From Chara braunii (taxonomy: Eukaryota > Streptophyta > Charophyceae > Charales > Characeae): a stretch of 64,000 bases of DNA. Both the position numbers and the translations under genes were made by a program. Under the pieces are notes generated by a model. It did not search any database and was not told the DNA's origin. It saw only the letters and a program-made list of their open reading frames with translations. How positions within the stretch are numbered: the first letter of the stretch is position 1; every line of letters begins with the position of its first letter. The stretch covers positions 2,669,593 through 2,733,592 of the forward strand of contig BFEA01000115.1 of NCBI GenBank assembly GCA_003427395.1, read 5' to 3'. Below, one piece after another: positions 55,018 to 64,000 of this stretch.

Positions 55018-57240
55018 TTAAGCTCGCTGCTCTCTGCGTGTTTGATCAAATGTCTGCGCGGTGGTCGGGATCATTCGGAATTCTTCTTTAGTCTCGTGAT
55101 CGAACAACTCGACCAACCGATTCCATTCCTTCTCAGTAGGCATATAATTTAACAGCTCGCCAATGTCTCGTTCGTCATACCCGGCATCATCAGAAAGGTG
55201 TCGGTCCTCGTCATCGTTTTCGGGCGAGTCTTCCGAACTCGGGACTTGGATCATTCCTATTCGGATGAGACCGGGATTCTTTCTTGATGATCAAGTGGAG
55301 ACTCTTAGCGGAACCGTCTGAGGCTTTCCTCCAGTGTGTGTAAGGATAAGTTGTTTGGAGTCGATATGTATCCACGCACCCATAGCCATCGCCCAAGGTA
55401 ATCCCAACAGTACTGAGTATGATTGCATATCGATGACTAACGAGTTAACCAGGATATGTACTCTCCCTACCTTGACGGCTACATTTTCGATGATTCGGAC
55501 TATATTATTGTTACCAAGGATATGACCACAACAAACGATCCGGTATCAACGAGAGCATTGAATGGCTTACCCCATACCTCACAATCACATTCTATACTCT
55601 TTCATGGAACAGGTCAAACACGGACAAAGTGATCCTTCTCCGCATACGAAATGGTAGCGACCCGAGCAGTTTCAGGCGCGTCGGACACGTTTAAGGTGGT
55701 TATCGGTTCCGATGGATGAGAGTCTACTTCTGCTTCGCCGTCCTTCTTTTTCTTCAACATCCTCTAAATACGTTGTTACGTAAATCGTTTATGATTTTTC
55801 TGGCACTGCCAGAGAAGTTTGTCATTCGCTGCCTCCAATATCGTCAGCAAATGGTCCATCAGGACAGGGACTCAGCAATCCAAGTGTTTGAGCGTCTGAA
55901 GAACGTCGATCTCTCCTGTTCGAAACTGAGGTCTGGGTTCTGATCCTCGTTCTACCCATTCGAGTTCGTCTTTGCTAGGTCGGATCGCTCCGATTAGTCC
56001 CACTAATTGGAGGTACTTTGTCGGATCAACGACATCGGCCGCTTCGGAAGATGATCCCAAAGTGGACGCGATGGGTTCAGTCGAAGAAGATGGTTCGGTA
56101 GAGAAAGAGTCAGACTCCCTCTCTCTTGTTGTTTCTAACAGTGTGACTACCCGAGCTTGGTTCAAGGCAACAGGTGCGGCTGTTGGCGGGGGTTGGTTAC
56201 ACCTTGGTAGGGGGCAGTCTCATGCAAAGTGTCCGTGTTGTTCACAGTTGTAGCATTCAACCCTTCCTACTGGATTGGCCAGAGGATGCGGAGTGGGAGG
56301 CGCTTCGTCGGGGGCGGGAGGAGCAGTCAACAGGGGATACAAAGGAGGAGCAGGACGCGGAGAACTTGAGTTAGCCTTTATCAGTTTCATCATGATTTGT
56401 TCCAATCGATATATCTGGGAAGTCTGCATCTGAATCAGATTGTTCATCCAATCAGATTGTTTAGTAGTGGCGGTATAAATCATCTGGGTCAGATGCAGGT
56501 TAGTGATAGGTACCGGCGCAGCAGCCTGGGGCATGACGGTATTCACAGATGTCATTTTGGGAGGAAGGGGAGGGGCAGAAGACAGGAGATGAGGAGAGGG
56601 ATCCGGGGAGGGTCCGTCCTGATAGTCACGATCAGCGGGTAAAATCGCCCCACCGCTCGGAGCCACGAACGTCGTTTGGCGGCCACATCCTGTATTGTGT
56701 CTGAGATGTCTTATCCCCCTAACAGATGTATTTGCGTGTATCCAGTAAGTCTAGTTTAAGTGCTTTAGCGATAATGACAGGTAGCTCGTTCGTCCTTAGA
56801 GGAACCTTTTTCTGCAATTTCGTTTTTTGTACTGGATTATGGAGATGATCGATGAACAAGTCTCGAGCAACGTTTTATTCACGCCCTGATTTATCTAACG
56901 CGGTTTGAAATCGATCCACAAAGTCGGTTAGCAACACTCCGGGTTCCTGTGGGCGGGTTTTTAGCACAAGTCACGCAACATCCTCACCAACTTCATCGAA
57001 CGTTGCTAGGAACACTCTCTTGAATGTATCCCAATCTACCCACCTATGCCTTCTAAGCCAATCATGAGCGGTGTTTCGAAGAAGCAGGGTGATGACACGG
57101 GGAAGATCCTATGCGCCATATCCCTGAGCTTGCACGGCTTCGAGCCATGCCTCGGGATGGCTATTGTTGGGATAAAACGGGAAGGTGGCGCGCATGCTCA
57201 CCATCACCCGAGGAGTCGCTCCATTAGCGTCGGCCATGGG
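55018..57240 (-). pseudogene. gag: Gag-protease remnant of element 3
   Basis: The start (ATGGCCGACGCTAATG near 57240) and most of gag can be followed in pieces. The coiled region (AITNLHLTQ-like, here ITNLHLTQMIYTATTKQSDW) lies in 56666-56220, the zinc knuckle reads CYNCEQHGHFA, a TGA, then DC (stop where the others have Arg). 56165-55872 has VDPTKYLQLVGLIGAIRPS. 55254-55018 matches the post-protease linker. Stops also lie near 57109 and 56960. The protease DTG region (55500-55600) is badly decayed. Confidence 0.8.
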
Positions 57241-57360
57241 TATCTCTAGTCGGGTTTCGGCGAACATTTATCGAGTGACGGGAGAACTCAGACGAGTAGA
57301 TCTGTTCGCTGATCTTCCTCTCACCAGCTCGTCTTACTAACATCAGAACCGACACGTGTC

Positions 57361-57373
57361 GACTCCGATACCA
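57361..57373 (-). other. Primer binding site, element 3
   Basis: Minus strand TGGTATCGGAGTC, close to the complement of initiator tRNA-Met. Confidence 0.75.
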
Positions 57374-57600
57374 ACCTCACGTCGTGCGCTGCTTCTCGGT
57401 CGGAGTGTTTTAGTTCACGGAAGGGTCCCTGGAGGATTCCGAAGATGGGGTGCGCCAAGGATTTTTGGAAAAGTTGCGTGTGGGGACACAGGCAGAACTG
57501 AAATCCCCTGTGTTGGTCCGCCACTAATAAGAAGGAGGTTCGTCGCCTCGCGGGTTTAAGGGAGAAAAAGGCGCGCGCGAGGCCCTCGACGATGGGAAAT

Positions 57601-58167
57601 TCAATCCAAAAAGTATCGTTGAACTTCCCAACGAGTCGTTGCTCTTCGTTTTGAGGGAAAGAGGGCTGGTACACACGTGGTATCCCGTTTGCGGATGAGG
57701 TATCGTCGGCGCTCGTTACACAACTCTGAGTCCAACCTGGAGGGTCTCAACCGAGTGGCTCTCTCCTTGTGTTTGTCCTCGCCACGTGTACGATAATGGA
57801 AGCCCTTGGTTTTGTAACGCTCAGTGCGGCGACAGTCGTTGCACAAAGTGCTAGGCCAATGAGGCGTCACTCCGAACCACAGGATGACAATCAACTCGTT
57901 AAATGACAACAACAATGAATAGGGCGGAAAGTGCGTATCAACAATAACAAAGCCCGCACGGACAAATCCAGAACACCGAGTTTCGAGAGGAAAGTAGTAG
58001 CGTCCGCCGATCTTAGCGACGACTTCTCGTACGTCCTGCTCGCATACACGTGTTCTTTCCTCGTTGTACGGGAAGGGGCGTGGCGGGGGTACGGCCGGTC
58101 GGGTTGGGGTTGTTAGTCCACATGGCAACAAAAGCAAGCACAAAGATTCTTCATAATCATACATCAT
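57601..58167 (-). CDS. LTR-ORF, intact copy, unknown protein
   Basis: 188 residues, no recognised family. From PFPYNEERTRVCEQDVREVV onward it aligns with the copy at 14111-14659 for about 155 residues with no gap and roughly 70 percent identity by eye. Conserved parts include GGRYYFP, RCSGF, GFVIVDTHFPPYSLLLSF, NELIVI, PHWPSTLCNDC, GFHYRTRGEDKHKER, NERRR and the end RYFLD. The N-terminal 30 residues differ between copies, so the true start may be internal. The many basic residues in the last 60 hint at nucleic-acid binding, which is only inference. Confidence 0.72.
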   Translation of the reverse strand: MMYDYEESLCLLLLPCGLTTPTRPAVPPPRPFPYNEERTRVCEQDVREVVAKIGGRYYFPLETRCSGFVRAGFVIVDTHFPPYSLLLSFNELIVILWFGVTPHWPSTLCNDCRRTERYKTKGFHYRTRGEDKHKERATRLRPSRLDSELCNERRRYLIRKRDTTCVPALFPSKRRATTRWEVQRYFLD

Positions 58168-58795
58168 TCATTCGACACTCAAAGCAGCCATATCATCCAG
58201 TCGATCAGCCCATCATCAACCCTGTCATGCTAAAACAAGCTCTCTAATATGACCCACTACATGCACGTATCAAAGTGAGAGAAGCAAAGTTACTATAATT
58301 CATCCATTATAATAAAAACATAACAGGAGGAAAGAGTGAGGGAGAATAGACGCAGATCAGAGGGGAGGAAACAGTAGAAAGCAATCACAGAATGTCCGAC
58401 GATCTTGTCAAGAGAAATTCCGGCTTAGAAGCCGAGTGATCAGAACTCACGCTCGAAGATACAAATTTTGGGACAAAAAGAGGCGCTTCCGCCATAAGAT
58501 TCCACCATAGCCCCAGACCATGCGTTCACTCAACTTCCCGATTCGAACCTCTCACGAGCACTTACGATCTTGACCGTCACGTGCTAATCCACCATAGCGA
58601 TCATCACCCTGCCAACTTAGTCTTTGCACGGTCTTGCTCGGATCCCACAATTCGTCGGGCGATCCATCGCGCGGCCGCCAAGACTATAGTCAGCTCATCG
58701 GGACGTTTTAACTCGCACCTTCCCATATACCACCTAGCCATTGCTTTTCGGAAGTTGGCAGTTGAGTTGAGAGAGAGATTTTCAGGAGCGCTTGC

Positions 58796-58807
58796 GGAAT
58801 TTATAGC
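58796..58807 (-). promoter_or_regulatory. TATA-like box of element 3 LTR
   Basis: Minus strand GCTATAAATTCC, about 630 bp upstream of the LTR-ORF start and 1.4 kb before the PBS. Confidence 0.6.
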
Positions 58808-59170
58808 TGCAGAAAAGGAGACGGACGCTAGGAAGGGTTAGGACTGAGGTAGGGAGGGGTAGGGGAAGGTTCAGGGATACTCGCATGACGAAAGCCATGT
58901 CGATCCTTTGGATCCCAGTTGTAGCCAATCAGAATCGTCGTATATCAGGAATTTCCTTCTTACACGGTGGGTCTCCTTGGCTAGAGGGAAGGAGGAGGGA
59001 GTCGACAGAGTATTTAGACGCGAGGATTATTGCGGGAAGAAGAAGAACGCGAAGGATATCGCGACATGGAACCAAGATTCAGATGATCAAGAAAGAGAAA
59101 AGGCGCGCGGGGCAAAGCAGAGACGGAAAAACAGTTATAGGAAGACAGAAAGAGAGAGAGAGCATGGAGG

Positions 59171-59208
59171 CTGTCTCTTATACACATCTAGATGTGTATA
59201 AGAGACAG
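59171..59208. other. Nextera/Tn5 junction adapter (artefact)
   Basis: Same 38-bp mosaic-end pair, here within the GA tract of the element 3 LTR, so LTR sequence across it may be incomplete. Confidence 0.98.
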
Positions 59209-59939
59209 GAAGAAGAGAGTGTCGAAGGCAGCGAGGGAAACGGAGAAGGGAGGAGGGGAGGGGCGGGAGAGGAGCTCGCATGCATGGCACCGACACGAAA
59301 GCAAAAAGGGCACCGAAACAGTTGCAGCTCATTCAGAATCCTACGCTAATTCAAAATTGAAAAACACGAGCTCCGCACATAGGGTGAACGCGGGAAAAAG
59401 TCCTATGCCTATTTAGATTCACACGAAAATTCTCTGAGTTTTCCAAGACGAAGTCGAGAACATTCATGCACAAGAAGGGACACGTCAGGTCCCACTCATT
59501 TCGGAATTCCTAACCGTCGACCCAAATTCCTAGCGCGCTCGCTAAGGCGTGTGTAATTCCCATGTATTTCCTGAATTGCGAAAAGATGAAATTCCAAAAG
59601 CCGATCCAAAAAAAAAAATTGACGAAGGTCCTGAGAAGGACGGGCCTCCCTGATTACGAACAATGCACATTAATTCATGGAAATACAAAACAAGGTCCCG
59701 TCGGCCTGTTTGCAAGAACACCAAAATTCAAAAAAGAGGGAAAGGGGGGGGGGGGGAGAGGGAGGAATTGGAAGATGGCGCAGGTCCGGAGGCTGGCGCG
59801 TCACATCCCTGCTTTGTGGCGGGAAGCGCGCAACGACTAGTTTTTTTTTTTTCTTTGCTCTTTTTCCTTTTTTCTTTTAGCACGGGTGACTACCTGAACA
59901 ACCCCCGTACACCAATGAGCCTAGCACACGCATTGCAGA

Positions 59940-60480
59940 TGGAAAAGACATTTGGCTAGGAAAAGTAAGCAAGTCCTTTTGGAAAGTTGGAAATATTTTT
60001 TTTCCGGAACCCCATCGCAGAGTATGTTTTGCGGTGAATCGTTTTTTTTTTTCCATAAGAGGAAAGGTCCATGGGTAGTGGCCGAAAAGGAAAGTGCTGG
60101 GGTGTCCCGGAGGCCGTCGCTGTACCTGAGGAACCGGTCGTGGCGTGGATTGTGGGTGACACAGGGCGGAGGATGCATGGGCGGACACTTGATAGTCCGA
60201 CAATGGGACCTGACCTTGGAAAAGTTGACGATGGCACCCACGGCCATCCTCTGCTTTCGGTACAATTTCACGGCGGAATTTCCTCCCGTCAGCCATTTGC
60301 AGACCGCAGATGATGTGAAAACGTCGACAAGCCATCTTCCAGGCCACAAAATGCGGGCTGTGGGGTCCCGGAAAACAGTCTTTAGAAGACATTTCGGCTT
60401 TTCCAGAGCCTTTTCCGCAGGGTGTGGGGTCCTGGAAACACTTCCACTACAAACTTTTTCCTTTCCACATTCCTGTGGGG
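59940..60480. repeat. Dispersed repeat R, copy 1
   Basis: Shares with 63520-64000 the blocks AAGTC-TTTTGGAAAGT, GGACCCCATCGCAGAG, a run of T, GGCGGAATTTCCTCCCGT, TTCCAGGCC, and GTGGGGTCCTGGAAAC. The repeated GTCCTGGAAA / TTTCCAGGAC words make it partly palindromic. It has no coding domain. Confidence 0.7.
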
Positions 60481-60637
60481 GCCCAGCCTTCGTGGGTACA
60501 CAAAAGAGGTGTTCAAATACAGACCCAAGTTCAATCCAGATACAATCAGATGACCAGAACAACATAATTCTGAATTACCTGGGGCTGGCCAGTTTTTTTT
60601 TCCATAATTCTTTTTTTATTATTATTATTATTATTAT

Positions 60638-61067
60638 TTTTTTTTTTTTTTTTTAAAAGGGCGATGGCCTTGAGGTATTATCATCGGACTAACCAGCCCA
60701 GGTAAATTCAATCTTGTGTCTAATCTGACATCGAGTGGCCTTTTCAGCCCAGGGTGGCCTGATAGCCTTAGGGTGGCCTGATAGCCTTCAGGGATCCCCC
60801 ACTCGGGGGCACCGGCCAGGGGACAGCCGGTAGCAGAGGGACCGAGCATCATCTGAGTGGCCAGTCGCTGTGCCTCCCTGAGTACCCCTCCCCCTATGCA
60901 CATCAGCAGAGACTGCTTTTTAATGCCAATTGGGGGGACCAACGGGCTATCTCTAGGTGGCGGGCGCCAAGCATGCCCAGGAAGGTACATGAGGCCAATG
61001 GGCATTGAACCTAAGACCTCCTGAATGCCACTTGCGTGCCTTACCAACTGAGCTAGGCCACTGGATG
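60638..61067 (-). mobile_element. tRNA-derived SINE, complete
   Basis: Minus strand from 61067: GTGGCCTAGCTCAGTTGG gives box A TAGCTCAGTTGG (61044-61055), and box B GGTTCAATGCC is at 61001-61011, 33 bp on. A body of about 340 bp follows, ending CAGCCCAGG-type sequence and GATGATAATACCTCAAGG, then poly(A) (poly(T) at 60638-60655 on the plus strand). RNA polymerase III would transcribe it. The frame across it is accidental. Confidence 0.85.
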
Positions 61068-61195
61068 TTTTTTTTTTTTTTTTTTTTCCATAATTCTGAA
61101 TTACCTGGGCCAGTTTTTTTTTTTTTTTTTTCCTAAAGCCAGTTTTTTTTTTCCCCAACCAACTCTGACAGGACAGCCTTTCAGGCCTTTTTTAT

Positions 61196-61450
61196 TGTCA
61201 TTATAGTATTACGGGGAACCCCGTAGCAGCCACATTCGTGCTCAAGCCTCAAACGAGGGAACATGGGGGAGCTGCACCCACGAGCAGGTGCTATACCTGC
61301 TACAGGTGGGCTATACCGGCCAAAGGTCAGCCGGTAGCATCAGGACAGAGCTTCGTCGATGGGCCACTCACTGTGCCTCCCCTCCCGTCCCCTCACCCTA
61401 TGAGCATCAGCAGTCTCTGCTCAACGCCAGTTGGGGGCCACCAACTGCAT
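61196..61450 (-). mobile_element. SINE copy, headless
   Basis: The body matches the complete SINE (ACCGGCC...GTCAGCCGGTAGCA, CCTATGAGCATCAGCAG) and has the alternative end GGGGTTCCCCGTAATACTATAATGAC. The tRNA-like head is missing. Confidence 0.7.
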
Positions 61451-61499
61451 GTCTCCTTTCTTTTTTATTCTTTTCTTTTTTTTTTCTTTTTTTCTTTTT

Positions 61500-61580
61500 T
61501 CTTTTTTTTTTTTAACACAGGCTCCATCTATTGGTGGGGAGCATCACCTGCTGGAAAACGGGTCCAGCGTCCCATTGAAT
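61500..61580 (-). mobile_element. LINE tail fragment
   Basis: GGCTCCATCTATTGGTGGGG and CTGCTGGAAAACGGGTCCAGC form the tail in minus orientation, with the T run before 61513 as its poly(A). Confidence 0.75.
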
Positions 61581-61605
61581 ACATGGATGCATGAATGCTC
61601 GAGTA

Positions 61606-61848
61606 ATCTTTCATTCAATGGTTCCGTTCTCCGCTCGTACCCATTTCCCCCTCGGCTTCCTCTGACTGAATGGGCTGCCCTAACGGCATATACTATCTGG
61701 GCCACTACTCACCACATGCACAAAATACACAAAATATGGCGGTGTGCACCTTAAAGTTTCCGTGTTTTACAAGAAGATTAATTTTGAGATGTTGCACGTT
61801 CGGGGAGTGGGTGAGGGAGGCCATCTGTCCCTAGTAGACCAATCATAC
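61606..61848. repeat. Segmental duplication, copy A
   Basis: GTAATCTTTCATTCAATGGT starts it. The block, including TGGGCTGCCCTAACGGCATA and TGGCGGTGTG, recurs at 62554-62825 in the same orientation with a few indels. Confidence 0.85.
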
Positions 61849-61970
61849 AGTGGCCTAGCTCAGTTGGTAAGGCATTCAAGTGACATTCAGGAGGTCTTGG
61901 CTTCAATATCCATGTACCTTCCTGGGGATGTGGGGTTGGCCAGTTTCAATGATGATGCCTATTTTTCGTT
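61849..61970 (+). mobile_element. SINE head fragment, plus strand
   Basis: Box A TAGCTCAGTTGG (61856-61867) and box B-like GGCTTCAATATCC (61899-61911), followed by CATGTACCTTCCTGGG as in the complete SINE. It breaks off at a T run. Confidence 0.75.
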
Positions 61971-61977
61971 TTTTTTT

Positions 61978-62276
61978 TGTCATTATAGTACTATGGGGAA
62001 CCCCGTTGCAGCCACATCCGTACTCAGGCCTCCAACGACGGAACATGTGGGAGCTGCACCCTCCAGCAGCGGCGATACCTCCTACAGTAGGTGGGCTATA
62101 CCAGCCAGGGGTCAGCCTGTAGCATCAGGACAGAGCTTCTTCGATGGGCCAGTCTCTGTGCCTCCCCTCGGGTCCCCTCCCCCTATGAACATCAGCAGTC
62201 TCTGCTCAATGACACTCTGGGGGACCAAGGGATTATCTCTAGGTGGCCGGGTCCAAGCTTGCCCAGGATGGTACCA
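61978..62276 (-). mobile_element. SINE body, headless
   Basis: Close to 61196-61450 in sequence and orientation (ends in GGGGTTCCCCATAGTACTATAATGAC on the minus strand). The head is replaced by a T run and C run at 62277-62355. Confidence 0.7.
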
Positions 62277-62439
62277 TTTTTTTTTTTTTTTTTTTTGGGA
62301 CCAGGATGGTACATGAGGCTTGGGCCCTTTTTTAAGAACCCCCCCCCCCCCCCCTCCCCTTTCTTTGTCTTACGTGCTAACTGCCCCCAGATTCTTCTGT
62401 GGTCTTGAGATGTCATCTTCGAATCTTCGCACTGACCTG

Positions 62440-62525
62440 CCCCAGCCTCAGCATCTGGACTAGAACGTGGGTCTGTGCTTCAACAGTTATGGGTGGGAGC
62501 GCCAACTGAGCTAGGCCAGTTGGTA
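62440..62525 (-). mobile_element. tRNA-like SINE head, different family
   Basis: Minus strand GGCCTAGCTCAGTTGGCGCTCCCACCC gives box A; CACGTTCTAGTCC is a box B-like sequence about 35 bp on. The rest does not match the main SINE. Confidence 0.5.
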
Positions 62526-62545
62526 AACACGGACTCGTGTCCTCT

Positions 62546-62825
62546 TGTGGGCAGTAATCTTTCATTCAATGGTTCCGTTCCCCGTTCTTACCCATTTCCC
62601 CCTCGGACTGAATGGGCTGCCCTAACGGCATAGACTATCTGGGCCTCGCTCCACTACTCGCCACATGCACAAAAGACAAGAAATATGGCGGTGTGTACCT
62701 TTCCGTGTTTTACAAGAAGATTAGTTATGGCCGTGTGTACCTTTCCCTGTTTTACAAGAAGTTTAGTTTTAAGATGTTGCACGTTTGGTGAGTGGTTGAG
62801 CGAGGGCGTCTGTCCCTGGCCCAAT
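62546..62825. repeat. Segmental duplication, copy B
   Basis: Second copy of 61606-61848. It contains an extra internal tandem copy of the TGGCGGTGTGTACCTTTCC...TTTAC-AGAAG piece (about 62683-62770). Confidence 0.85.
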
Positions 62826-63519
62826 ACTCAAGAGAAACCTCTGCCGCGTTCAGCCGCGTCCTGAAGGTACTGTGGAACCGCCACCTGGGCTGCATTTCCC
62901 CAGGACCCCAGCTACCTAACTGTAGGACCACTTTTGGAGGCCCCATTGGCCAAGAGTGGTGGTGGAATGCGAAGGGACAGTGCATAGGCTAAGTGCGTGG
63001 CACCTGAGTGCTGTTTACTTCGTTTGTTTTTTGCTAAAAGCAAACATGGAGGGGGCACGGACCTGCTGGCGAGGGTGGTAAGAGCAGCCGCCGGCAGAAG
63101 GGGCATGCTAGAGGAAGGATCCATCTGTTGGTGGGAAGCGTCACTTGCTGGAAGCGTGGTCCAGCGTCCCATGGATACATCTCAAACACAAAGTGGAAAC
63201 TGCAACATATTGCCTAGCCTACACGTTGGCCTGTAGTTCTTCGGAAAACTTGAGGTCTGAACATAGATGCAAGGCTTAGACAGAAGAGGGTTGTAGTGAG
63301 CTAGGAACAATACTGTACCATCGTCTAGTGCAAAGAGAGAAGAGAGGACTGAATCTGAGGTCTGTGACAGGTGACTCAGAGGCCGAAAGTTGAGTGCAGT
63401 TGTGTGGATACCCTGTGATGAGTAGTGAGCTGTACAATGCTTGAGGGTGCAGGGCAGGCGGAAGACACAGAAGTGCACTCAGACTGAGGCAAGGACCCCA
63501 CAGCTTTGCGGATGGAAAA
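62826..63519. other. No gene; LINE tail fragment at 63115-63175
   Basis: CCATCTGTTGGTGGGAAGCG and GCTGGAAGCGTGGTCCAGC at 63119-63165 are a diverged LINE tail in minus orientation. I see no coding domain in the rest. Confidence 0.5.
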
Positions 63520-64000
63520 GTGGTTTGCCCACGAAAAGCGGGCAAGTCATTTTGGAAAGTCGGACAGTACTTTTTCCGGTACTTTTTCCGGGACCCCATC
63601 GCAGAGGGCCAAATGCGCTTGGAAAACCCTTTGGAAATCACTTGAGCCAATCCTTGCCTGTTTCCGTTGGCACTCGTCTGTTTTATTCTTTTTTCCTTTT
63701 TTTTTTTGGTTTTTTTTTTGTGGCGCTCTTCATCCCTATTGGCTGCTGCCTTTTCCGAGACTTCTCCAGAAACAACATGCCCTCCCCCCTACCCTCTACA
63801 GTCGGCACAAAATTGCGGCGAGGAATCCTCCCGTGAGACTTTTCCAGGCCGCGGACTATGTGAAAACACAAATTGATGTTTTTCCAAGCCGCAATCTTCG
63901 GTCAGTGGGGTCCTGGAAAAGGGTTTGCAGAAGAAATTTCACCTTTTCCAGGACATTTGCGGCAGGCTGTGGGGTCCTGGAAACAGCTTTGCGGCAAAAT
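63520..64000. repeat. Dispersed repeat R, copy 2, runs off window
   Basis: Same blocks and order as 59940-60480. It has a perfect 13-bp stem GTCCTGGAAAAGG / CCTTTTCCAGGAC (63910-63922 and 63942-63954). It continues past the window end. Confidence 0.7.

Larger units (their letters stand above)
55018..59805 (-). mobile_element. Ty3/gypsy retrotransposon, element 3, truncated
   Basis: From high to low coordinates on the minus strand: 5' LTR, PBS, gag, start of protease and linker. The element ends at about 55018 next to the LINE poly(A), so RT and all later parts are missing. Confidence 0.88.
57374..59805 (-). repeat. 5' LTR of element 3 (2.4 kb)
   Basis: Starts TGTGACGCGCC at 59805 and ends at the PBS. 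Colinear with the LTR at 41957-44085. It contains an intact LTR-ORF, a TATA-like box and, at 59171-59208, an adapter artefact. The region just downstream of its first bases differs from the element 1 and 2 LTRs. Confidence 0.82.

Noticed and set aside
59135-59349. Open frames in both directions over the third adapter
   Set aside because: Both contain the adapter peptide VSYTHLDVYKRQ and cannot be trusted.
60634-61158. 174-codon open frame on the minus strand
   Set aside because: It translates a complete SINE with its tRNA-like head and poly(A), so it is not a gene.
61849-61925. Functional tRNA gene
   Set aside because: Boxes A and B are present, but the cloverleaf stems do not close and the sequence continues into a SINE body.

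Overview
The window reads as a nuclear segment of a large, repeat-rich eukaryotic genome. It has no bacterial-style operons. It does have Ty3/gypsy LTR retrotransposons, an L1-type LINE, tRNA-derived SINEs, spliced-looking genes and many microsatellites. The LTR and LINE types are plant-like, and my best guess is a streptophyte alga such as Chara; that is inference, not proof. Three 38-bp Tn5/Nextera junctions, two long N runs and several single-N joins show a short-read plus mate-pair scaffold.

Layout. 1-1942: microsatellite, small inverted repeats and a SINE. 1943-14740: Ty3/gypsy element 1 on the minus strand (3' LTR, an extra post-integrase ORF, integrase, a PHD-like finger, RT/RNase H, protease, gag, PBS, truncated 5' LTR). 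14741-22092: a minus-strand unit coding for a ParB-like plus methyltransferase-like protein and a Ulp1-type SUMO protease. 22093-25706: retroposon tails and GAT-rich satellite. 25707-28150: a solo LTR of a diverged related family. 28151-32425: mostly unassigned. 32426-37862: element 2 on the plus strand (LTR, gag, protease, cut off before RT). 37896-41956: tandem retroposon copies, a tandem exon-like repeat and a MITE-like inverted repeat. 41957-44085: another LTR. 44720-45490: minisatellites. 46144-54945: a degenerate L1-like LINE. 55018-59805: element 3 on the minus strand (protease and gag remnant, PBS, LTR). 59806-64000: nested SINEs, LINE tails and segmental repeats.

Two systems stand out. 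First, the long LTRs (about 2.1-2.8 kb) carry a TATA-like box and, about 0.6-1 kb downstream of it, a conserved ORF of about 180 residues. The ORF appears in all six LTRs seen, is intact in two, and is recognisable at protein level in the diverged solo LTR. If transcription starts at the TATA-like box, this LTR-ORF would be the first long ORF of the element RNA, ahead of gag. Second, the ParB/methyltransferase-like and Ulp1 reading frames lie head to tail. They are interrupted only by TGA codons in the same frame and by a 14-bp tandem repeat whose copy number sets the frame, so they may once have been one polyprotein. Most other coding regions are decaying copies.
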